A stretch of 36,814 bases of DNA from Planctomycetota bacterium (GTDB taxonomy: Bacteria; Planctomycetota; UBA1135): positions 1 to 36,814 of the forward strand of contig PAHY01000040.1 in the NCBI GenBank assembly GCA_002705055.1, in the 5' to 3' direction. Position 1 is the first letter of the stretch, and every line of letters starts with the position of its first letter. The notes under the pieces are model-generated. The model was not told where the DNA came from, searched no databases, and saw only the letters and a program-made list of their open reading frames with translations. Of the stretch, positions 24,061 to 32,164 are shown in pieces. The position numbers were made by a program, and so were the translations under genes.

Positions 24061-26000
24061 GCGGTTCCTCCGCAGCGGATGGCCTCTTCAAGAGTGGTCA
24101 CCCCTTCGTTCACTCTGCGGATGCCATCCGCAAGGAGTGAAGTCATTCCGTGCTGGAGGGCCAGTTCGCGGGCTTCATCCGAACTGGGGTTGCGTGCGAT
24201 CAAGTCGCGCATTTCGCTGTCGACCGCCATGACCTCGAAGACGCCTCGGCGACCGGAGTAGCCCGTGCCGCGGCAGGCGGGGCAGCCGCTGGCGGCGTAG
24301 GAGGTCCCTGGTTTCAGGCCGTTCCCGGCATACTGCTCGCAGACCTCGCCGGGCAGTTCGACCCGGGTCTTGCACGAGGGGCAGAGGGCGCGCACCAGGC
24401 GCTGGGCCATCACCATCCGCAGGGTCGCCGAGACCAGGAAGGGCTCGATTCCCATCTGAATCAGGCGGGTGGCGGCCGACGGGGCGTCGTTGGTGTGCAG
24501 GGTCGCCAGCACGAGGTGGCCGGTCAGCGAGGCCTCGACGGCGATCTCGGCCGTCTCGTGGTCGCGGATCTCACCGATCATGATCACGTCCGGGTCCTGA
24601 CGCAGCAGAGCGCGCAGGCAGAGGCCGAAGTTCAGGCCCGCTTTCTGATTGACCTGGGTCTGGTTGACGCCGTCGAGGCTGCGCTCGACCGGGTTCTCCA
24701 CCGTGGCCACGTTGATCTCGGGCGAGACCACTTCCGCCAGGACCGAGTACAGCGTGGTGGTCTTACCCGAACCCGTCGGGCCGGTGACCAGGACCATGCC
24801 GTGCGGGGCGTGGATCGAGTCGCGCAGCGCCTGCAGGTCGTGCTTGGCGAATCCGAAGGAGTCCAGTTTCGGGCTCTGCTGCGTGCGGTCGAGGATACGC
24901 ATGACCGCTTTCTCGCCGTGCACGGTCGGCAGCGTGTTGACACGCAGATCGACATCGCGGGTGCCGTGCTGGAAGTGGATGCGGCCGTCCTGCGGCAGGC
25001 GCTTCTCCGAGATGTCACAGTCGGCCATCACCTTGATGCGGGCGACCAGCGAGGAACCCTGCTCGGGGTTGAGGCGCTCCACCTCGCGCAGGCGACCATC
25101 GACGCGGAAGCGCAGCAGGTGGTGGCCTTCGCAGGGCTCGATGTGGATGTCCGACGCGCCTTCGATCAGCGCGTTGAGCAGGGTCGCGTCGAGCCGTTCG
25201 GCGGCGCCGCGACCGTCTTCGACCAAGGTCGCCGAGGCATCGGCCTTGCCGGCGCTGCGCTGAATCAGGTCGAGGCCGGACTGAATCTCGGCCTCGGTCG
25301 TGACCGCCGGAACCACCTTGAGTCCGGTGGCTTGACGCACGACGTCGATGGCGAAGACGTTGGACGGATCGGCCACGGCCACCGCGAGCTTGTCCTCGAG
25401 CTGCAGGAAGGGCAGCACCCCATGCGTGCGCAGATCGCGCAGCGGAATCTGGTGGTCGATGGTGACGTCGAGCAGACGGTCACGGACCGGCCGCACCATC
25501 GGCATGTCGTGCTGGCGCGCGTTGACCTCGGCCAGGCGCTCGGGGCCGACGCGCTCGTGCTCGAGCAGCAGGTGACGTAGGCCAATGCCGCGTTCATGCG
25601 CCGACTCGCGCAGGGTGTCGACGGTATGCGCATCCAGCAAGCCGGATTCCAGGATGGCGGCGCCCAGGTCGAGCGGCAGCTCCGACAGCACCGGCGGGCG
25701 ATCCTCGCTGCGGATGGGCAGCCGGTCATCCAGGCGCAGGCACTGCATCGCCGTAATCAGCGGCGAGGAAGGAGTGAACAGCAGAACCCGCGTGCCGTCG
25801 AGATTCAGCTGTTCAAAGCCGTTCATCAGGTACTCGAAGCCGCGCGAGTCAATGTTGCGCACCTGCGAGGCATCGATTTCGACCGAGGCCTGGCCCGCGC
25901 ACGCGGCGAACAGCGCCTCAAGGTCCTCGGTACGGGACAGGCTGATGGAGTCCGGCAATCGGAGTGTGCCGGCCTGCTGCGGAAGGGGGGATGCGCTCAT
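24057..26000 (-). CDS. GspE/PilB-type assembly ATPase with an N-terminal STAS domain
   Basis: From ATG 26000 the protein has 647 residues. Residues ~10-97 look like a STAS domain (VEIDASQVRNIDSRGFEYL); the D-S-R-G motif with Ser52 matches the site phosphorylated in anti-sigma-factor antagonists. Residues ~105-245 are a GspE/MshE N-terminal domain. The motor follows: Walker A GPTGSGKT at 407-414, Asp/Walker B region DPDVIMIGEIRD at 469-480, the LATLHTND His box at 498-505, and a zinc site CPSC/CPAC at 540-543 and 573-576. It hydrolyses ATP in the cytoplasm to drive pilin polymerisation via GspF. The zinc tetracysteine favours GspE over PilT. STAS is not a usual part of this family and may link the motor to a kinase or lipid signal (inference). 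A GTG at 26006 sits directly on the Shine-Dalgarno and is rejected. Confidence 0.93.
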   Translation of the reverse strand: MSASPLPQQAGTLRLPDSISLSRTEDLEALFAACAGQASVEIDASQVRNIDSRGFEYLMNGFEQLNLDGTRVLLFTPSSPLITAMQCLRLDDRLPIRSEDRPPVLSELPLDLGAAILESGLLDAHTVDTLRESAHERGIGLRHLLLEHERVGPERLAEVNARQHDMPMVRPVRDRLLDVTIDHQIPLRDLRTHGVLPFLQLEDKLAVAVADPSNVFAIDVVRQATGLKVVPAVTTEAEIQSGLDLIQRSAGKADASATLVEDGRGAAERLDATLLNALIEGASDIHIEPCEGHHLLRFRVDGRLREVERLNPEQGSSLVARIKVMADCDISEKRLPQDGRIHFQHGTRDVDLRVNTLPTVHGEKAVMRILDRTQQSPKLDSFGFAKHDLQALRDSIHAPHGMVLVTGPTGSGKTTTLYSVLAEVVSPEINVATVENPVERSLDGVNQTQVNQKAGLNFGLCLRALLRQDPDVIMIGEIRDHETAEIAVEASLTGHLVLATLHTNDAPSAATRLIQMGIEPFLVSATLRMVMAQRLVRALCPSCKTRVELPGEVCEQYAGNGLKPGTSYAASGCPACRGTGYSGRRGVFEVMAVDSEMRDLIARNPSSDEARELALQHGMTSLLADGIRRVNEGVTTLEEAIRCGGTA

Positions 26001-26032
26001 GGCCACCCTCCTTTGCGGACAGGGTGGCCATG
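25998..26032 (-). promoter_or_regulatory. 12-bp hairpin enclosing the ATPase start codon and Shine-Dalgarno
   Basis: Arms 25998-26009 and 26021-26032 are perfect reverse complements (CATGGCCACCCT / AGGGTGGCCATG) with an 11-nt loop. On the mRNA the 3' arm contains the AUG and half of the AAAGGAGG site; the loop holds the rest. The AUG is 6 nt after AGGAGG, which fixes the start at 26000. Folding would block initiation, so the element may act as a translational switch or enforce coupling. No U-tract follows, so it is not a terminator for the minus strand. Confidence 0.7.
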
Positions 26033-26055
26033 ACCTAAGCGGTGCGCCGTTTTTT

Positions 26056-27135
26056 TTAGCGCGTCATTTCCTGGCGCACGTGCGTCAGCAGCAGCTCGGC
26101 GGCTTTCAAGCCGGGGCGCTCGCGCTGCGCCAGCATCAGCGAGGCGCGGGCGGCATCCCACTGCTTGAGCCCGATCGCGATCTTGGCGACCAGCATGTGC
26201 TCTCGCCAGGTGAACAGGCTGGGATCCATCGCGTGGACCAGGTCCTGCGCCTCGGCATAGCGACCCTGGCGCCACAGCACGCGAGCGAGGCCGGCGTGGA
26301 TCTCGGGGTCTTCCCCCTGCGAACGCATCAGGAAGCGATAGAGGCGCTCGGCGCCGGCGAGGTCTTCCTTCTCTTCGGCCTGGTGGGCAGCGACCAGCAC
26401 CGGGTCGATCCCGGGGGCGTGGTCCAGCCCCAGCTCCTCGCTGACGACGCGCGGAGTCGGGATGTTCGGATCGCGATCCAGGGCCTGCATGTAGGCCTCG
26501 GCAGCGTTGCGCACATCCCCACTGGCCAGGAACAGATCGCCGACCATCGCCCAGGTGTAGGGGCTATCCGGCATGTGCTCCGTCATCTTCTCCAGAAACT
26601 CCTCGGCATCCTCCAGGCCGCCCGTCGAGGCGTAGTGGAGGAGCATGGCGCGCGCCAGCTCCGGGGTCGAGGCGATGGTCGCCCAGTCCGTGTACTTCTC
26701 GAGCTCCGCCGTGGCGAGCTCGGACCGGTCCGTCTCGGCGAGGGCCGCCGCGTAGACCAGCGAGAGGTCGAGGTTGCCCGGCGACAGCTCAATGGCGCGC
26801 TCGGAGTAGGCGAGCGAGCTGCGTGGGTCGTTCTCGGTCAGAAACAGACGCGCCAGCGTGGCATGCGAACCGGTATCGAGCGGATCCAGATCACAGGCTT
26901 CCTGCAGGTAGTTGCGCCCTTCTTCGATCAGGTTCTTCTCGAGCGCGCGGAAGGCGAAGGTGCGCAGGATGTCGCTCCGCGCTTCCGCCCAGTCTTCGAC
27001 GCTGCCCTGCTGAGCACGCACCGAGTCTCCGCCCTTCTGGGCGCGATACTCGTTGACGTCCTCAGGCTGGGTCGGGCTGCTGGCGCAGGCGCCGAGCAGC
27101 ATGGACAGAGGCAGCAGTGGGAGGATGCGTTTCAT
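26056..27135 (-). CDS. TPR lipoprotein, pilotin/PilF-like
   Basis: The 359-residue protein has a lipoprotein signal peptide (MKRILPLLPLSMLLGAC; lipobox LGAC with Cys17), so it should be anchored in a membrane facing the periplasm. The rest consists of tandem helical repeats of TPR type, for example FAFRALEKNLIEEGRNYLQE and SSLAYSERAIELSPGNLDLS. TPR lipoproteins next to secretins commonly act as pilotins that carry and assemble the secretin ring, as PilF/PilW do; this role is inferred. The start at 27135 overlaps the secretin stop as ATGA; the longer frame from 27273 would lie inside the secretin gene. The gap to the next gene is 55 nt and holds the hairpin at 25998-26032. Confidence 0.85.
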   Translation of the reverse strand: MKRILPLLPLSMLLGACASSPTQPEDVNEYRAQKGGDSVRAQQGSVEDWAEARSDILRTFAFRALEKNLIEEGRNYLQEACDLDPLDTGSHATLARLFLTENDPRSSLAYSERAIELSPGNLDLSLVYAAALAETDRSELATAELEKYTDWATIASTPELARAMLLHYASTGGLEDAEEFLEKMTEHMPDSPYTWAMVGDLFLASGDVRNAAEAYMQALDRDPNIPTPRVVSEELGLDHAPGIDPVLVAAHQAEEKEDLAGAERLYRFLMRSQGEDPEIHAGLARVLWRQGRYAEAQDLVHAMDPSLFTWREHMLVAKIAIGLKQWDAARASLMLAQRERPGLKAAELLLTHVRQEMTR

Positions 27136-28928
27136 CGGGAGGACTCCTGCTCGAGAATGCGCAGAGCGTCGCGGAGCTCCTGCTCCTCTTCGCGGTTGGC
27201 GCGCAGTTCGTTGTGGCAGTGCTCGGCGAGCAGCGCGAGATCCGGATCGGCGGGCATCGCCATCAGGCCCCATTCGGCCTTGGCGAGAGCGCCTTCGGGA
27301 TCGCCCTTGGCGAGCAGCAGGGCGGCTTCGCGGTACATCTTGCGCGCGTAGCTCGGGCGCAGATAACCATGGTGCGAGGACGCGAGGCGGGCGCGCGCGG
27401 CATCGAATCGCGACTTGGCGACGGCGGCGCGGCGCTCCAATTCACCCTCGCCGACGATGTGCGGGGTGAGCAGCACGATGATCTCGGTCTTGACCTCCGC
27501 CTGCCGCTCGGAGCGGAACAGGGGGCCAATGAACGGGATCGTGCCCAGCAGCGGAACCTGCTCGGTTTCGGTGGACTCGCGGGTCTCCATCAGACCGCCG
27601 ATCACGACGGTGTGACCGCTCTGCACCAGCACGTTGGCGGTCACCTGAGTGGTCGTCTCTTCCGGCAGACCCTGGTTGTTGATCGTGCCGGTTGAGTTCT
27701 TCGGGTGGATCTCCATGCGGACGTAGCCATCGCTGGAGATGAACGGGCGGAACACCAGCGAAGTACCCACTTCCAGGAACTCGACGCTCTGCGTCGAGGA
27801 GGTCTGGCTGACCGAGGTCGTGATGTAGGGCAGGCGCTGGCCGACCAGCACCTCCGAGACCTGGCGGTTGACGGCCAGGACCTGCGGGTTCGAGAGCACG
27901 GTCGTGTTGCCGACCGTCTCGAGCGCCTCGACGAAGATGCCCAGCTGATTGCGCAGGATGCCGAAGTGCAGGCCGTTGTTGTTGGCGTCGGTGAATCCCG
28001 AGGTGCGGCCACCCAGCAGCCAGCTGTTCTGGCCGACGTTCGCCGAGTCGAGGTTGACGCCGTCGGTGACGTTCGAGGTCCCGGCGAGGGCCTGGAAGTC
28101 GATGCCGGACAGCACGTTCATGTCGACGCCGAGCTTGTTCTCTTCGCTCAGCGAGACGGCCAGGATCGTCGCTTCGACGAGCACCTGCAGCGGCGGCACG
28201 TCGATCTCTTCGAGCAGCGTGTCGATCCGGGCGAGCGTCTCCTCGCTCGCGTAGAGCACGACCATCTCCTGGGTGCCCTGGTTGTTGCCGCCGACGTCCT
28301 CGGTCAGCGCGATACCCGTCTGGCTAGTGGGGCCGGCGATCAGTTGCTCATTGCCGGCCAGCAGCGGAGTCAGCATCGGGGCGACGTCGGCCGCGCGGAT
28401 GTGATCCAGGTAGATGACGGTCGGATCGAAGGCCGAGCCGGAGGAGACTGTGGTCGTCTCAATGTCCTCAGCGAACACGACCCGAATGAACTCGTCCTGA
28501 ATGACGAATCCGTAACCATTTGAGGCCAGCACCTGAAGCAGCGCGGTCGGCACCGGAACCTGGTAGAGGTTCAGGGTCACATCCCCGGTGATGTCGGAGG
28601 TGTAGACCAGGTTCAGGTTGTACTGGGTCGCGAACAGCTCCAGGATCGAGGTCAGCTCCTGTTCCTTGAAGTTGACCGTGATGCGCTCATCTGGATCCAG
28701 ATGGGCGAAGGGGCCGCGGCGGTTCCCGGGGACCGGGTCCTGCTCTGAGACAGGCTCCTGCTCGGCAACGGGCTCCTGACCCTCGCCAGGCTCCTGCTCG
28801 AAGCTGGCGTTGGCGCCGGGTTCCTGCAGCTCAAGATCCTCGAGCTGGGCGGGGGCCGTCGCGGCCAGAGTCAGGCTCGCGATCAGGGGGAGCGCGAACA
28901 AGCGCGCGAGGCGGGCGTTTCCGAACAT
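27132..28928 (-). CDS. Outer-membrane secretin (GspD/PilQ family) with a helical C-terminal extension
   Basis: The 598-residue protein has a signal peptide (about 1-28), then a Glu/Gln/Pro-rich linker (EQEP-type repeats, about 32-68). An N0/STN-like domain spans ~82-155 (ERITVNFKEQELTSILELFA), an N1-type domain ~170-245, and the secretin core ~330-492 with VLSNPQVLAVNRQ and the signature VPLLGTIPFIGPLFRSE at 458-474. Residues ~493-598 form an extra helical, TPR-like region (ALLLAKGDPEGALAKAEWGL). It should form the outer-membrane gate. Most secretins have C-terminal tails that bind a pilotin; this one is longer and TPR-like, and the next gene is a TPR lipoprotein. The start is 4 nt after the PilP/GspC-like gene. 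Confidence 0.92.
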   Translation of the reverse strand: MFGNARLARLFALPLIASLTLAATAPAQLEDLELQEPGANASFEQEPGEGQEPVAEQEPVSEQDPVPGNRRGPFAHLDPDERITVNFKEQELTSILELFATQYNLNLVYTSDITGDVTLNLYQVPVPTALLQVLASNGYGFVIQDEFIRVVFAEDIETTTVSSGSAFDPTVIYLDHIRAADVAPMLTPLLAGNEQLIAGPTSQTGIALTEDVGGNNQGTQEMVVLYASEETLARIDTLLEEIDVPPLQVLVEATILAVSLSEENKLGVDMNVLSGIDFQALAGTSNVTDGVNLDSANVGQNSWLLGGRTSGFTDANNNGLHFGILRNQLGIFVEALETVGNTTVLSNPQVLAVNRQVSEVLVGQRLPYITTSVSQTSSTQSVEFLEVGTSLVFRPFISSDGYVRMEIHPKNSTGTINNQGLPEETTTQVTANVLVQSGHTVVIGGLMETRESTETEQVPLLGTIPFIGPLFRSERQAEVKTEIIVLLTPHIVGEGELERRAAVAKSRFDAARARLASSHHGYLRPSYARKMYREAALLLAKGDPEGALAKAEWGLMAMPADPDLALLAEHCHNELRANREEEQELRDALRILEQESSR

Positions 28929-28932
28929 GTGA

Positions 28933-29703
28933 TCAGCTGTCGTCGCCGAGTTCCGGCGGGGCGATGCGGACGACCGTCAGCTTGCCGTCGACGATGAGGT
29001 CGACTTCGCGCGGACGGACCGCCTTCAGCAAATATCGGCCGAAGCGCTCGCCCTCCTGAACGCGGCGGTCGCCGAAAAGCGCGAATCGCGATTCACCAAG
29101 GACTAAAGTCCCGCTCAGAGTGAGGTCGACCTCCAGGTCCTCCTCGACCAGCAGGGGAGCCTCGGAGATGATCGGGGCGCTGGACTCCGCCTCCGGCGGC
29201 GTGGCGGACGCGGGGCTGCTGCCGTCGGGGAGGCTCAGAATGCCGTCTCCGCCGTCAGCCAGGGCGCGGGCGCCGGCTTCGCGGGCCGCGTTGGTCCGCT
29301 CCCAGCGCTCACGGCGCTGCTGCTCGGCCTCGTCCCGGCGCGCCATCAGGTACGCCTCGGTGATCGGCTCGGCCTTCTCGATGCCCAGCGGACGACGCCA
29401 GGTCTCGAGGCGGGCGATCGCCGTCGCGAAGTTCTTGATGTTGCCCTGCGGCACCACCGGAGCCTTCGCCGTCGAGGCCTTGCTGGACGAGTTGGGCTTG
29501 CCCGCCGCGGTCGTGCTGGCCGGAGCGCTTGCCGCCGTCGATGGCTTCGCCTTGGACTTCTTGGCATCCTCGCCGCCGATCAGTGCGCGGCCCCAGACCA
29601 CGCCCATCATGAGCACCAGGATTCCCAAGGTCGCGGTCTTGCCCGGCTGCGCCTTGGCTTGCGCGACGAGTCCACGCGGGCGATGACTTTGAAGCTCGGT
29701 CAT
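28933..29703 (-). CDS. PilP/GspC-like inner-membrane coupling protein
   Basis: The protein (256 residues from ATG 29703; GTG at 29706 adds one) has one N-terminal membrane helix (about 24-42), an Ala/Ser/Lys-rich linker, a charged helical segment, and a C-terminal ~50-residue beta domain (LSGTLVLGESRFALFGDRRVQ to VVRI) resembling the HR domain of GspC or PilP. These link the inner-membrane complex to the secretin N0 domain. Position between PilO and the secretin supports this role. The ATG overlaps the PilO stop by one base (TGATG). Sequence similarity is weak, so the call leans on order and topology. Confidence 0.75.
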   Translation of the reverse strand: MTELQSHRPRGLVAQAKAQPGKTATLGILVLMMGVVWGRALIGGEDAKKSKAKPSTAASAPASTTAAGKPNSSSKASTAKAPVVPQGNIKNFATAIARLETWRRPLGIEKAEPITEAYLMARRDEAEQQRRERWERTNAAREAGARALADGGDGILSLPDGSSPASATPPEAESSAPIISEAPLLVEEDLEVDLTLSGTLVLGESRFALFGDRRVQEGERFGRYLLKAVRPREVDLIVDGKLTVVRIAPPELGDDS

Positions 29704-30326
29704 CACTCGTCCTCCGTGGTTGCGGCCTCGGTCGAGTCCTCTTCCAGGTCTTCGTCCTCATCCGCCAGACCAAGCAGACGACGCGTCTCGGTGTCTTCCC
29801 ATTCCGGGAGATCCGGGATCGTGAAGTTGCCGCTGAAGAAGGCCTCATAGCCCGACTCCGCGCTGACTTCCTCGTAGACCACGTTGACTTCCTGGAAGCG
29901 GCCGCGGTGCTCGCCCCGCTCCAGGTGACGAAGCAGCGTCAGCGCCTGGACGGGCGAGCCGCTGCCCGAGAACTGGAAGCTCGGCGGGCCTTCGTCGTCG
30001 GCCTCGCCCTTCTCCTCGATGCGCAGAGTGCAGTCGAGGCGGCGTGCCAGATCCAGCACGCGGTTCTGCAGCACGATCGGATTGAGCTGATTGCCAATGT
30101 TCTGCAGCTCCAGCTCCGCCAGCGGGCGAAACTCGGACCACTCGGCAGCGAGCTGATCCCGCTCGTAGACGTACTTACGGGCGTTGCTGTCGGCCAGACG
30201 GGCTTCGATCTGCGCAGTCAGCGCTTCGCTGTGCCGGTCGAGGAGCGGGTCCATGCGCCAGAACCAGATGCCGACCGGAGCCACCGCAAAGCCGGTGATA
30301 AAGAGGACTTCACGCCAGTTCATCAT
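29703..30326 (-). CDS. pilO: PilO-like alignment subcomplex protein
   Basis: This 207-residue protein has a single N-terminal membrane helix (VLFITGFAVAPVGIWFW), a coiled-coil part (about 32-70) and a C-terminal alpha/beta region, the PilO/GspM layout, with an acidic tail (EDEDLEEDSTEAATTEDE). PilO pairs with PilN in the periplasm to connect the motor with the secretin. AGGAGG stands 4 nt before the first of two consecutive ATGs (30326 and 30323); the second is equally good. The start overlaps the end of the PilN gene. Confidence 0.75.
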   Translation of the reverse strand: MMNWREVLFITGFAVAPVGIWFWRMDPLLDRHSEALTAQIEARLADSNARKYVYERDQLAAEWSEFRPLAELELQNIGNQLNPIVLQNRVLDLARRLDCTLRIEEKGEADDEGPPSFQFSGSGSPVQALTLLRHLERGEHRGRFQEVNVVYEEVSAESGYEAFFSGNFTIPDLPEWEDTETRRLLGLADEDEDLEEDSTEAATTEDE

Positions 30327-30937
30327 GCTTCCTCCTGCTTCGCGCTCTCGGAAGTCAGCGGACCCTCCAGGCGGATCTGCATGCGGACCGCCGGCCAGGC
30401 TTCGGGAACGGGCGCGTGATCCTGAATCTGCGCCGCCATCCCGGTGTAGGCCTCGAGGACCTCGGCCAGGCTGGTCGCCGTCTCTTCGTTCTTGGCGATC
30501 GCTTCGACCGTCAGCACGAGGATCTCCTCGCCCTTGGTCTTCTTCTTCTTGCGCTTCTTGCCGTCGTCCTTCACCGCGCGCTTCCAGCTCGTACGCTCGA
30601 CCGAGACATCGGCGCCGAGCGCCTCTTCGAGTCCGGCCAGAACACCCGAGCAGGTCGGCTGATCGAGATGCTGCGACAGCGGGTCGAGGGCGAGCGCGAA
30701 GGCGTTCATTTCGTGGAAGAGGTTCTCCAGTTCCACTTGGGCCTGCGCGGCTTCAGGCATCGGCTTCTGTCCCGCTTCGGCGCGCTTTTCTTCGACGCGC
30801 ACGCTCATCTCGAAGCCGAAGGTGCCGCCGAGGCAGAGCGCGGAGTACAGGCAAAGAGTCAGCAGGCGACGCGGCGTGCGTCGGCGCTGCAGGTGATTGG
30901 TGAAGGGCTGGGTCCCGAGAAAGTCGGCCGTCTTCAT
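30323..30937 (-). CDS. pilN: PilN-like alignment subcomplex protein
   Basis: The 204-residue protein has a short cytoplasmic N-terminus (MKTADFLGTQPFTNHLQ, Arg-rich after it), one membrane helix (LLTLCLYSALCLGGTFGF) and a periplasmic helical plus alpha/beta part. In known systems the PilN cytoplasmic tail binds PilM. A Lys-rich stretch (KKRKKKKTKG) interrupts the periplasmic domain and is unusual. The ATG at 30937 overlaps the pilM stop as ATGA; the longer frame to 31081 would sit within pilM and is rejected. Confidence 0.78.
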   Translation of the reverse strand: MKTADFLGTQPFTNHLQRRRTPRRLLTLCLYSALCLGGTFGFEMSVRVEEKRAEAGQKPMPEAAQAQVELENLFHEMNAFALALDPLSQHLDQPTCSGVLAGLEEALGADVSVERTSWKRAVKDDGKKRKKKKTKGEEILVLTVEAIAKNEETATSLAEVLEAYTGMAAQIQDHAPVPEAWPAVRMQIRLEGPLTSESAKQEEA

Positions 30938-32052
30938 GCTTCTTCCCTCAGCGCGAGTCCAAGCGGTGCGCACCAGAGGTGTTGCTCGCGCAGCACTTCG
31001 GCCGGGGCGCCGATGCCGATCTTGGTGAAGGGCTGCGCCAGCTCCACGTCGATCTTGAGGGTCTGTTCCAGCAGACTGCACAGCCCCGGAAGGCCGGCGC
31101 CGAATCCGGACAGCTCGACTTCGCCCACGGCGATGCCGGGGTTCCGGGCGTGGAAGTGTCGCAGGCAGGCGCGGACTTCCTGGCCCAGCGCGGCCCCCTG
31201 GGTGCGCAGGGCGCGCAGCATCAGCGCGCCGCGCTCTTCTTCGGCCTGGCGGCAGACGTGCGCCAGCATGGTCGAGGCGTTGGCCGCGCTCGAGGCCGAG
31301 TCGTCCTCGTTCTCGGTGGCCTCCGCCGAGCCCTGCCCTTCGGTGAGGAAGCCCAGAGCCATGGCCTGCGCCGAGTGCACATCTTCGAGCGGCTCGGCAG
31401 CCTGATGCATCGACTCAAGCAGATCGGCGCCATTGCGCTCCATCGCCTTCAGGAAGCGCATCTCGTTCTGGTACGCGATGCCGAAGAAGGCGTGATCAAA
31501 GCCGAGGTGCAGCACGCCGACGGCCTGCTTGTCCTCGCGCTTGCCGTAAGTCAGCGCGCGCGCCACCGGGAAGGCCGAGATCTCCAGGCCGACCGTGCGC
31601 AGGCCCAGCGCGTCGCTGGCGTTGGTGCAGCGGTTCTGCTCGGACTGGCCCAGGCAGAGCAACAGGTACTCATCGCGCTCATTCGCATCCTGCAGCGAGC
31701 GCGGCAGCGGCAGATAGCGGTAGTTGATGCCTTCGGTATCCTCGATCGCGCGCGCGGCAGCTTCTTCGAGCATCGCGACCAGGCGATCGGACTGCGCACT
31801 CTCGATCGGGACCACGGTCATCGCCGCTTCCGACGCGCTTGTCGAAAGGACGACGTCCTTGCCCAGAATCTGACCCTTGAGGTGGGTGGACAGCGCGGTC
31901 GCCGCCTGGCTGTGCCGGGTCGCGCCCTGGGCGGGAGCAACCTCGGCGGCACGCACGGTCCAGCCGCGCGGGCTTCCGGTCAGCTGCAGAAGGCGCGTGT
32001 CGAGGCTGCCGAAGTGCAGACCAACCGGCGAGAAGCGGGTGACGAATCGCAT
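30934..32052 (-). CDS. pilM: PilM-like cytoplasmic actin-fold protein
   Basis: The 372-residue protein has no signal or membrane segment and starts MRFVTRFSPVGLHFGSLDTRLLQL, the first strand pair of the PilM/FtsA actin-like fold. A later block, IAVGEVELSGFGAGLPGLCSLLEQTLKIDVELAQPF, matches the PilM C-terminal phosphate-2 region. PilM binds the cytoplasmic tail of PilN and the motor ATPase. ATP-binding residues look poorly conserved, so nucleotide binding is uncertain. The start at 32052 lies 16 nt after the small membrane ORF; a longer frame to 32133 would overlap that ORF. Confidence 0.8.
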   Translation of the reverse strand: MRFVTRFSPVGLHFGSLDTRLLQLTGSPRGWTVRAAEVAPAQGATRHSQAATALSTHLKGQILGKDVVLSTSASEAAMTVVPIESAQSDRLVAMLEEAAARAIEDTEGINYRYLPLPRSLQDANERDEYLLLCLGQSEQNRCTNASDALGLRTVGLEISAFPVARALTYGKREDKQAVGVLHLGFDHAFFGIAYQNEMRFLKAMERNGADLLESMHQAAEPLEDVHSAQAMALGFLTEGQGSAEATENEDDSASSAANASTMLAHVCRQAEEERGALMLRALRTQGAALGQEVRACLRHFHARNPGIAVGEVELSGFGAGLPGLCSLLEQTLKIDVELAQPFTKIGIGAPAEVLREQHLWCAPLGLALREEA

Positions 32053-32068
32053 GGGGGGACCTGAGTGA

Positions 32069-32164
32069 TTAGCGGATGAGTTCCGCAACCAAGAAAGCGC
32101 AAGCCACGAAGGCCAATGCGGCCACCAAGGCAAGCGTGGGACGTTTCTGCAAGGGGTCGTTCAC
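32069..32164 (-). CDS. 31-residue single-pass membrane peptide
   Basis: The frame GTG (32164-32162) to TAA (32071-32069) encodes 31 residues: a polar start (MNDPLQKRPT), a ~20-residue hydrophobic helix (LALVAALAFVACAFLVAELI) and a final Arg. GTG overlaps the TGA of the pseudopilin gene by four bases (GTGA), the same coupling seen throughout this operon, and the gene ends 16 nt before pilM. No homologue is known to me. A small subunit of the pilus or secretion platform is possible but unproven. Without it this would be the largest gap between genes at the head of the operon. Confidence 0.6.
   Translation of the reverse strand: MNDPLQKRPTLALVAALAFVACAFLVAELIR

Noticed and set aside
24150..25580. 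A 476-codon plus-strand frame opposite the ATPase gene, and similar ones at 14377-16071 and 34074-35885
   Set aside because: They are antisense to genes with intact catalytic motifs, and no motif is visible in their own translations.
25998..26057. The hairpin and the T8 run at 26050-26057 as a plus-strand terminator
   Set aside because: No plus-strand gene precedes it, and the T run is separated from the hairpin by ~17 nt. The minus-strand role at the ATPase start fits better.
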